Origin: Desulfuromonadaceae bacterium | GTDB lineage: Bacteria; Desulfobacterota; Desulfuromonadia; Desulfuromonadales; SZUA-540 | Assembly: GCA_003250235.1 (NCBI GenBank) | Contig: QKGY01000416.1 | Location: forward strand, 1 to 8,500 | Direction of reading: 5' to 3' | Length of the DNA stretch: 8,500 nucleotides | Part shown: piece by piece, positions 1 to 5,517 of the stretch | Numbering within the stretch: position 1 is the first letter of the stretch | How the letters are laid out: each line of letters opens with the position of its first letter | Notes under the pieces: model-generated | Databases searched by the model: none | The model's input: the letters and a program-made list of their open reading frames with translations, nothing else | Told to the model about the DNA's origin: nothing | Translations under genes and position numbers: made by a program

Positions 1-1268
1 TGACCGGCCCGCGCCGCTTCCACGGCGGCATTGAGCGCCAGCAGATTGGTCTGGAACGCGATCTCGTCGATGACCTTGATGATTTTGGAGATGTTCTGAC
101 TGGCGTCGTTGATATCGTCCATGGCGGCAACCATCTGCTGCATCTGGGCGTTGCCCTTTTCTGCCGACCCCAAAGACTCGGCGGCCAGGGTGTTGGCCAG
201 GGTGGCGTTCTCGGCATTCTGCCGGGTCTGGGCGGCCATCTCGGTCATGCTGCTGGTGATCTCTTCGATGCTCGCTGCCGACTCTGTCGCCCCCTGGGAC
301 AGCGCCTGGCTTCCATCGGAGACCTGGGCGCTGCCTGAGGCAATCTGCTCCCCGGAAATCCGGATCTCCCCGATCAGCCGATTGAGATCCTCGGCCACCC
401 GGTTCAGAGCATGACGTACCCTATCCTGTTCGTCGCGGTTGATGCGGAAGGACAGATTCCCTTCGGCCAGCTTCTGCAGATTGCCGACGATTTCGTGCTC
501 GAGGCTGTCGGCAAAGGCGTCCATGGCGTTGGCCATCGTACCGATCTCATCCTTCTGCTTCAAGTGGATCCGGGTCCCGAGATGTCCCTTCTCCAATTCC
601 TGGATCATGTTCACCGTCTTCTGCATCGGCGCGATGATGCCGCGGGCAAAAAGCAGAAAGATCGGGGTCAGCACGACCGCCAGGAGGGCAATGGTGACAG
701 CCAGCGTGGTATTGGTCTGATTCAGGGTTCTCGCTAGAGACTCGGAGGCTTCCGCCATCTCTTCGCGCACCGATTTTTCAAAGGTTCCCAGAATATCTTC
801 GATCTCCTGGGATGCGTTATCGACCACATCGTCCAGGCGCGCATACTCCGAACGCTCGGCACGGGCAGCGATCAGATCGACCATATCCCGTTGAATGGCA
901 GGAACCAGCTCCTGAACATGCTGGGCAAAGGCTTCGGCGAGACGCTTCTCTTCGGGCGTATCCGCCACGGCTTTCAACCGCTCGGCGCCGGCTGTCAGAA
1001 TTCCGGCACTGTTGTCAATATCTCCCCGTACCTCGTCGGAAACCCTGCCGGAGTCCCGGTCGACCAGGGCATCCATGGCGGCCCAGGAGATCGTGAGTCT
1101 TGCCAGCTTAAGCTTTCCGATCTCGCTCAGCTGGGCGTCACGCAGATCCGATTGTGCCAGGGACGCTTTGACTTGCCCGTTACTGTGCCATGACACACCG
1201 CCCAGGACACAGATTCCCAATAAGATCACCCCTCCGATAGCCAGCATTTTCTGTTTGATACTGCGCAT
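1..1268 (-). CDS. Methyl-accepting chemotaxis protein (C-terminal part beyond the window)
   Basis: This is a transmembrane chemoreceptor that would pass ligand information to CheA/CheW at the inner membrane. Reading the minus strand from the ATG at 1268 gives 422 residues. TM1 is about residues 8-28, followed by a mostly helical periplasmic region (about 29-187) that resembles a four-helix-bundle ligand domain in length and character. TM2 is about 188-208, then a HAMP domain (about 209-257) and a second HAMP-like stretch (about 262-300). The signalling helix follows, with a methylation-type segment near 325-337 (QGATESAASIEEI). The window ends inside the highly conserved hairpin tip, IDEIAFQTNLLALNAAVEAA (399-418), so the return helix and any CheR-docking tail are not seen. 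The start is supported by AGGGAG (minus strand, 1278-1283) nine bases upstream. The family call is certain; the ligand is unknown. It is transcribed divergently from the GH4 gene, and its upstream region carries a sigma54-like element and an inverted repeat. Confidence 0.96.
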   Translation of the reverse strand, partial: MRSIKQKMLAIGGVILLGICVLGGVSWHSNGQVKASLAQSDLRDAQLSEIGKLKLARLTISWAAMDALVDRDSGRVSDEVRGDIDNSAGILTAGAERLKAVADTPEEKRLAEAFAQHVQELVPAIQRDMVDLIAARAERSEYARLDDVVDNASQEIEDILGTFEKSVREEMAEASESLARTLNQTNTTLAVTIALLAVVLTPIFLLFARGIIAPMQKTVNMIQELEKGHLGTRIHLKQKDEIGTMANAMDAFADSLEHEIVGNLQKLAEGNLSFRINRDEQDRVRHALNRVAEDLNRLIGEIRISGEQIASGSAQVSDGSQALSQGATESAASIEEITSSMTEMAAQTRQNAENATLANTLAAESLGSAEKGNAQMQQMVAAMDDINDASQNISKIIKVIDEIAFQTNLLALNAAVEAARAG

Positions 1269-1339
1269 TTTGTTTATCTCCCTTAGAACATGACGTGTGA
1301 CGAATAACGCGTAGCGTTTTGGATTCCTCTTCTGGAATT

Positions 1340-1356
1340 TGCATAGGACATGCCGT
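1340..1356 (-). promoter_or_regulatory. Candidate sigma54 (-24/-12) promoter for the chemoreceptor gene
   Basis: On the minus strand the sequence reads ACGGCATGTCCTATGCA. It has the invariant GG, exactly ten bases, then GC, as required for RpoN promoters, and also keeps the CA after GG and the TGCA of the -12 element. It departs from the consensus at the T before GG, at the C of CACG, and at one T of the TTGC. The element lies about 70 bases upstream of the receptor ATG. Sigma54 control of motility and chemotaxis genes is common in Gram-negative bacteria. This is a motif match by eye; no convincing sigma70 promoter with good spacing was found for this gene. Confidence 0.35.
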
Positions 1357-1394
1357 TTCCACACTAAAAGACGTATACAGTCCTATTTAAATCA

Positions 1395-1429
1395 AAAACA
1401 TTGTCACAAAAAATGCGTGACAATGTTTT
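1395..1429. repeat. Perfect 13-bp inverted repeat, probable regulator-binding site
   Basis: The arms AAAACATTGTCAC (1395-1407) and GTGACAATGTTTT (1417-1429) are exact reverse complements around a 9-base A-rich spacer. The stem is AT-rich and lies between two divergent genes, where no terminator is needed, so a protein-binding site is more likely than a terminator. Its centre is about 80 bases upstream of the expected start of transcription from the sigma54-like element. That is a usual place for an enhancer-binding protein. It is about 400 bases from the GH4 start, so the receptor gene is the more likely target. I do not recognise the half-site TTGTCAC as a named regulator's consensus. Confidence 0.6.
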
Positions 1430-1649
1430 ATCTTCCGGCATGAACCGTCGTCACTCGCGACCCTCGCCATGGGCCTGACCAAACGGCGCCGCTTCCATCC
1501 ATTTTTAACGCCGTCATGTTTCGGTGATTTTCCAATCAGAATTTCCCAAGGCAATTAATCGACCTGCCCTGAACAAAAAAGACAGGTTTTGTGTGAAGGA
1601 GCGTTTTTTCCTAGTCCGGAAACGGGTTTCTTCGTGTATGTCCATCTCG
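1430..1649. other. Non-coding central part of the divergent intergenic region
   Basis: This stretch between the inverted repeat and the GH4 regulatory sites shows no convincing gene. It is clearly less GC-rich than the flanking genes. A 97-residue open frame (1524-1817) runs through it, but it has no recognisable protein features or good ribosome-binding site. The only structure seen is a weak pair of 6-bp arms (ACGGCG at 1483-1488, CGCCGT at 1509-1514) and a 20-base segment (1581-1600) that nearly repeats at the kinase start. Confidence 0.5.
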
Positions 1650-1661
1650 CATACCGGTATG
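1650..1661. promoter_or_regulatory. 12-bp palindrome upstream of the GH4 promoter, possible operator
   Basis: CATACCGGTATG is a perfect 12-bp palindrome. Its centre lies about 70 bases before the predicted transcription start of the GH4 gene, a position suited to an activator or an auxiliary operator. No sugar-responsive regulator gene is visible nearby to pair with it. A palindrome of this length could occur by chance, so the role is speculative. Confidence 0.25.
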
Positions 1662-1689
1662 AGCCACCAAACTGTTTTACCTCGTGGCA

Positions 1690-1718
1690 TTTACAGGTAT
1701 TTTGAAACCCTGTATCAT
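1690..1718 (+). promoter_or_regulatory. Sigma70-like promoter for the GH4 gene
   Basis: A -35 TTTACA (1690-1695) and a -10 TATCAT (1713-1718) are separated by the ideal 17 bases, each matching the consensus at five of six positions. Transcription would start near 1725, leaving a 5' leader of about 90 bases. This also argues that the open frame beginning upstream at 1524 is not the start of the transcription unit. Confidence 0.5.
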
Positions 1719-1813
1719 CGAAAACAGTCGCTTTGGCTGCACGTGAGCCTATCTGGAGACATCTCTGTGCCGCGGAATTCGCTGTTTCACAAAGAGGACC
1801 GGGATTTTTTGTC

Positions 1814-3160
1814 ATGAAAAAATTAGCCATTATCGGCGCCGGCAGCACCATGTTTACCCGGCAAATCCTCAGCTCCCTCTATTGCCATCAGGACCTGGCC
1901 GATCTCAGGGTCAGCCTCCAGGACATCGACCGGCAGGCCATGGAACGCTCCCTGGCCATCGCCCGAAAAATGCTTAGCCAGGAAGGTCTGCCCACGGATC
2001 TGGTTTCAGGGACGATGGAGCAGAAGCGGGCCCTGGAAGGGGCGGATTTCGTCATCAACACCATCCAGGTGGGGGGGCTGGAACCCTGGACACTGGATGT
2101 CGCCATTCCCAAAAAGTACGGCGTGGACCAGGAAGTCGGAGACACCCTGGGACCCGGCGGGGTTTTCCGTGCCCTTCGCCACATCCCCCCGACACTCCAG
2201 ATTCTGGACGACATGGAGGAGGTCTGCCCGCAGGCGCTGTTTATCAACTATGCGAACCCGTTGGCCCCTCTGGTCTGGGCGGCCAGTCAATACTCCCGAA
2301 TACGCACCGTCGGCCTGTGCTACGGCGTCACCTATACCCTGGCGCAGCTCGCCGGCTACCTCGGGCTGGGACCCTGGGTGAAACACCCGTACACCCCCGA
2401 GGACTGGGCCGACCTGATGTACGCGCGGGTCCCCGCAAACATCGAGGCCCGTTACGGCGGCATCAATCACATGACCTGGATTCTGCAACTGCTGGTTGAC
2501 GGCAAGGACCGAACGGCGGACATCGCGGCGGCCGTAAACGACCCGGGGGTCTATGAGGCTGACGGGGTGCGCTGCGAAATCTACCGACACTTCGGCTACT
2601 GGTCGACGGAAAATCACTGGCACTTCACCGATTACGTCCCCTATTTCCGCAAGCACGAGGATCTCATCAACCGCTTCCTGCCCCGCCGCTGGAACCTGCA
2701 GAAACTCTCCAGGCAGGTGCATGAGACCGATGCGCGGATTCTGTCCCGACAACTGCAAGGAGAGATCCCCATCCGCGTGGAAGAGAATATTCTGAACGCC
2801 CCCAAAATCATTCGAGCCCTGTGCACTGGGCAGCCGGTGCAGATCAACGGCAACCTGGTCAATCGCGGGCTGATCGGCAATCTTCCCGACAACTGCGTGG
2901 TCGAAGTGCCCATCCGCGTCGACCGGGAAGGGTTGCATCCGGTCAACGTCGGCGATCTCCCTCCGCAGTGCGCCGCCTTGAACCGATCCAACATCAGCGT
3001 GCATGAGCTCATTGTCAAGGCCGCCCTCGAAGAGGATCCCCAGGCGGCTTTTCACGCCCTGTGCCTCGATCCGCTGACAGCGGCGGTATGTACCCTGGAT
3101 GAAATCCGCCGGATGTTCGATGAAATGTATACGGCGCAAAGACAATGGCTCAGAGGATGA
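1814..3160 (+). CDS. GH4 glycosidase (NAD- and metal-dependent alpha-galactosidase/alpha-glucosidase family)
   Basis: This is a 448-residue cytoplasmic glycoside hydrolase of family 4, which cleaves glycosides by an NAD+-assisted oxidation-elimination route using a divalent metal (often Mn2+). The N-terminal Rossmann loop is GAGS (8-11). Family segments follow: INTIQVGG (near 82-89), DTLGPGG (110-116), NYANPL (145-150), the metal-site cysteine in GLCYGV (C169), INHMTW (N218, H219), and a C-terminal NGNLVNRGLIGNLP block typical of MelA-like enzymes. Length is normal for the family. The ATG at 1814 is chosen over an in-frame ATG at 1733 because homologues begin right at the Rossmann strand (MKKLAIIGAG). 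AGAGGA (1793-1798) upstream is somewhat distant at 15 bases. Two oddities: the residue after the cysteine is Tyr rather than the usual His, and C169-H219 spacing is about 20 residues longer than I recall for MelA. Substrate is undecided (galactoside, glucoside or uronide); lack of a CNVP/CDMP-type motif argues against a 6-phosphoglycosidase. Confidence 0.93.
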   Translation: MKKLAIIGAGSTMFTRQILSSLYCHQDLADLRVSLQDIDRQAMERSLAIARKMLSQEGLPTDLVSGTMEQKRALEGADFVINTIQVGGLEPWTLDVAIPKKYGVDQEVGDTLGPGGVFRALRHIPPTLQILDDMEEVCPQALFINYANPLAPLVWAASQYSRIRTVGLCYGVTYTLAQLAGYLGLGPWVKHPYTPEDWADLMYARVPANIEARYGGINHMTWILQLLVDGKDRTADIAAAVNDPGVYEADGVRCEIYRHFGYWSTENHWHFTDYVPYFRKHEDLINRFLPRRWNLQKLSRQVHETDARILSRQLQGEIPIRVEENILNAPKIIRALCTGQPVQINGNLVNRGLIGNLPDNCVVEVPIRVDREGLHPVNVGDLPPQCAALNRSNISVHELIVKAALEEDPQAAFHALCLDPLTAAVCTLDEIRRMFDEMYTAQRQWLRG

Positions 3161-3189
3161 GTCATTTATCGCTAATTTTTTGAAACCTG

Positions 3190-3219
3190 TTAATTTTTAA
3201 GCGAATTTCCTGATATACT
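3190..3219 (+). promoter_or_regulatory. Extended -10 promoter for the kinase-regulator operon
   Basis: TGATATACT (3211-3219) is an extended -10 element: TG, one base, then TATACT (five of six matches to TATAAT). The upstream -35 is weak (TTAATT at 3190-3195, spacer 18), as is usual for this promoter type. It lies in an AT-rich 100-bp gap and would start transcription near 3226, about 35 bases before the GTG start of the kinase. I see no clear hairpin terminator for the GH4 gene in the gap. Confidence 0.5.
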
Positions 3220-3260
3220 TTTTATGCTATTCCATTTTTAACCCCTACGACAGGTTCTGT

Positions 3261-4700
3261 GTGAACGATATCCTCTCCTCTCCTGCAGAAACAGAAACGG
3301 TATCCGGTTCCGCCGTACAGGCCCCTGCGCAGAAGTACGGTCAGACGGCAGAAGGCCCGCCCCCCCGTTTTGCCGCCGGCAGAGTTCTCCCCTTGCTGGC
3401 TGTGTCGATTTTTTTCTCAGAAGCCCTTGTCCACCTGGTCTCAAAACAGCTGTTCGCTTTACCTCCGGCGACCGAGGCCCTGACCGAAGCCGCCGTCCTG
3501 GTTGCCCTGCTCTCGCCCACCTTCTATTTTTTCCATTACAGGCCGCTGACCGTTCATGCCAGAGCGCTTCAGGACACCGTCAGCCAGCTCCTCGCAAGCG
3601 AAGAACGTCTCAATCTCGCTCTTGCAGCCGTCAACGATGGCCTTTGGGACTGGAACATCGAAACCAGCCACGTCTATTTCAGCCCGCGGGGGCGCTCGGT
3701 CCTCGGCTACGATCCCGACGAACTGCTCCCCCACTTCGAGACCTGGGCAAGCCTTCTGCATCCGGCCGATAGGGACGACGCCATGAAGGCGCTGGAGGAG
3801 CACCTGGCCGGAGTGACTCCCGGTTACGAGGTCGAGTACCGCCTGAAAGACAAGAACGGCAAGTGGATCTGGGTGCTGGCGCGAGGACGGGTGGTCGCCC
3901 GGGACGCACGTGGAGCGCCTCTGCGTGCCGTGGGGACCTATACCGATATCTCCGTACGCAAAAAGGCCGAAGAGCAGTTGCGCCAGCGCGAAGAGGATAT
4001 CCGCCAGCTTTCACGGCAGCTGATGGCAACATCGGAAATCGAAAAAAAGCGGGTGGCGCAGGATCTTCACGACGAATTCGGACAGGTTCTGACCGCTTTT
4101 CAGATGGGCCTGGAAATGCTCAAAGGGCACAGCTTCTCCAATGAGCAGGATTTTCAGTTTCAATGCGACCGTTTGCTGAGTTTGTCAGACCGCCTGCAGA
4201 GGGACATTCGTGGCATTTGCGATCGCCTTCGTCCGGCGATGCTGGACGATATCGGGCTGTTTGCCACGCTGGAGTGGCTTGTCAAGGAGTTTGCCCAGCA
4301 ATCGCCGAGTATCCATTTCAGCTATCAGGCTCCGTCTTCCGGCAACCGCCCCTCTCGCGAGTCCGAGGTTATTCTGTTCCGCATCTGCCAGGAAGCTCTC
4401 AACAACTGCGTGAAACACTCGGGAGCCACTCGGGTGGATGTCCGTCTGGACACCAGGGATAACGGCCTTTTTCTGAGCGTCCGCGACAACGGTCGGGGGA
4501 TTCCTCTGGAACAAATGCACAAAAACCATAAGGACCACTGGGGTCTGGGTCTTCTCGGTATGCAGGAAAGAGCTTCCGTCATCCATGGAAAGGTTCATAT
4601 AGACTCAACCCCGGGGAAAGGATTGACCATCGAGGTTTTTCTGCCTGAAGCCTTTACGAGGAAAAAAGATGAAACCGATACGCATCCTGCTGGCCGATGA
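3261..4700 (+). CDS. Membrane PAS sensor histidine kinase, NarL/DegS-type (HisKA_3)
   Basis: This 479-residue kinase senses a signal and phosphorylates the response regulator encoded next to it. Two hydrophobic segments (about 41-60 and 74-92) form a hairpin with only a short loop, so there is no sizeable periplasmic sensor. A PAS domain follows (about 112-230), with its PAC part ending near TYTDIS (226-231), then a charged linker predicted to coil. The HisKA_3 box has phosphoacceptor H270 in QDLHDEFGQ. The ATPase domain shows the N box QEALNNCVKHSG (377-388), G1 box DNGRG (409-413) and G2 box GLGLLGMQERA. The start is GTG at 3261 with AGG six bases upstream; the next in-frame Met lies inside the PAS domain, so GTG is preferred. 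The gene overlaps the regulator by 32 bases, indicating co-translation. The signal is unknown; PAS could bind haem, flavin or a small ligand, and no haem-ligand motif was identified. Confidence 0.95.
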   Translation: MNDILSSPAETETVSGSAVQAPAQKYGQTAEGPPPRFAAGRVLPLLAVSIFFSEALVHLVSKQLFALPPATEALTEAAVLVALLSPTFYFFHYRPLTVHARALQDTVSQLLASEERLNLALAAVNDGLWDWNIETSHVYFSPRGRSVLGYDPDELLPHFETWASLLHPADRDDAMKALEEHLAGVTPGYEVEYRLKDKNGKWIWVLARGRVVARDARGAPLRAVGTYTDISVRKKAEEQLRQREEDIRQLSRQLMATSEIEKKRVAQDLHDEFGQVLTAFQMGLEMLKGHSFSNEQDFQFQCDRLLSLSDRLQRDIRGICDRLRPAMLDDIGLFATLEWLVKEFAQQSPSIHFSYQAPSSGNRPSRESEVILFRICQEALNNCVKHSGATRVDVRLDTRDNGLFLSVRDNGRGIPLEQMHKNHKDHWGLGLLGMQERASVIHGKVHIDSTPGKGLTIEVFLPEAFTRKKDETDTHPAGR

Positions 4701-5337
4701 TCACAGCATTCTGCGAGAGGGTCTGCGGCTGCTCATTGCCCCACAGTCGGATATGGAGGTCGTCGGAGAGGCCTGCGACGGCTTCGAAACGCTGGAGAAG
4801 GCCCGTAAGCTGCAGCCCCAGGTGATCGTCATCGATATCGCCATGCCGCGCATGAACGGCATTGAGACGATCAGCCTGCTCAAGGACTGCTGTCCCGACT
4901 GCCGCACCGTTGTCCTTTCCGGGTACGAAAAAGACGCCTATATCCACGAGGCCCTCAAGGCCGGCGCTACGGCCTATATCGTCAAGGGGGCTCCGAGCAG
5001 CGAACTCCTCGAAGCCATTCGCTGTGCGGCCCAGGGCAAAGCCTTTTTGGCCAACCAGGTGCAGCAGACCGTCATCCGAAGCTATCTGAAGCATCACGAC
5101 GACAAACCCAAGACCTCGGAATTCGACCGGTTGTCCGACCGGGAGCAGCAGGTGTTCCGCCTGCTGGTTGAAGGCAACACCAGCAGCCAGATAGCCGATA
5201 TTCTCTGCATCAGCCCCAAGACGGTCGACAAGCACCGGGCGGCCATCACGCATAAGTTAGGCATCGACAACCCCGTCAAGATGGTGCAATACGCCATTCG
5301 CACCGGCCTGATCGATCCGGAGTTGTGGGAAAAATAA
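4669..5337 (+). CDS. NarL/FixJ-family response regulator (receiver plus LuxR-type HTH)
   Basis: This 222-residue DNA-binding regulator should be phosphorylated by the kinase encoded directly upstream. The receiver domain (about 4-120) has the acidic pair D10/D11, phosphoacceptor D56 in VIDIAMPRMNG, the switch serine S84 and the conserved K106 in YIVKGA. The LuxR/GerE helix-turn-helix occupies about 154-211, with LSDREQQVFRLLVEGNTS and the recognition helix near ISPKTVDKHRAAI. All key residues are intact. GAGGAA at 4658-4663 precedes the ATG, which lies inside the end of the kinase gene in another frame. Genes controlled by it are not shown by the sequence; the multicopper oxidase gene 180 bp downstream is the nearest candidate. 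Confidence 0.96.
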   Translation: MKPIRILLADDHSILREGLRLLIAPQSDMEVVGEACDGFETLEKARKLQPQVIVIDIAMPRMNGIETISLLKDCCPDCRTVVLSGYEKDAYIHEALKAGATAYIVKGAPSSELLEAIRCAAQGKAFLANQVQQTVIRSYLKHHDDKPKTSEFDRLSDREQQVFRLLVEGNTSSQIADILCISPKTVDKHRAAITHKLGIDNPVKMVQYAIRTGLIDPELWEK

Positions 5338-5404
5338 ATCGCCGCGTACCCACCCTTTCTCCTACCGACAAAGTAGCCATATCCGCCCCCGCTTTACGCA
5401 AAAC

Positions 5405-5444
5405 TACCCATTGTCCATTCCCCTCAATTTGCTACTAATATAGT
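5405..5444 (+). promoter_or_regulatory. Possible promoter region of the multicopper oxidase gene
   Basis: The 180-bp gap between the regulator and the oxidase has no obvious terminator. It holds -10-like hexamers TAATAT (5436-5441) and TATAGT (5439-5444), but no good -35 at standard spacing; TTGTCC at 5411-5416 is 19 bases before TAATAT. TACCCAT at 5405-5411 fits the NarL heptamer pattern TACYYMT, and a 6/7 match TACCCAC lies at 5347-5353. A weak -35 with upstream sites suits an activated promoter, but the oxidase could equally be read through from the operon upstream. Confidence 0.25.
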
Positions 5445-5517
5445 CAAGAATTAGAACAATCCCCACCAACTCTTCTGAGACGGGCCGTTCTGTCGCTCTT
5501 TCATTACGGAGGCTGGT

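Noticed and set aside
411..1293. Several plus-strand open frames of about 100 residues across the left end
   Set aside because: They lie opposite the clearly recognisable chemotaxis receptor on the minus strand and have no features of their own.
1483..1514. Inverted repeat ACGGCG/CGCCGT as a possible terminator
   Set aside because: Only six base pairs with a 20-base loop and no following T-run; expected by chance.
1733..1813. N-terminal extension of the GH4 protein from the in-frame ATG at 1733
   Set aside because: It would add 27 residues before the Rossmann strand that family members start with; the extension has no motif, and the start at 1814 gives normal length.
1524..1817. 97-residue plus-strand frame whose TGA overlaps the GH4 ATG, which looks like translational coupling
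   Set aside because: The protein has no recognisable features, there is no good ribosome-binding site at its start, third-position base use is not like the neighbouring genes, and the best promoter (1690-1718) lies inside it. The overlap is probably accidental.
2006..3145. 379-residue open frame on the minus strand opposite the GH4 gene
   Set aside because: The opposite strand encodes a full-length GH4 enzyme with family motifs throughout; the antisense product has no recognisable features.
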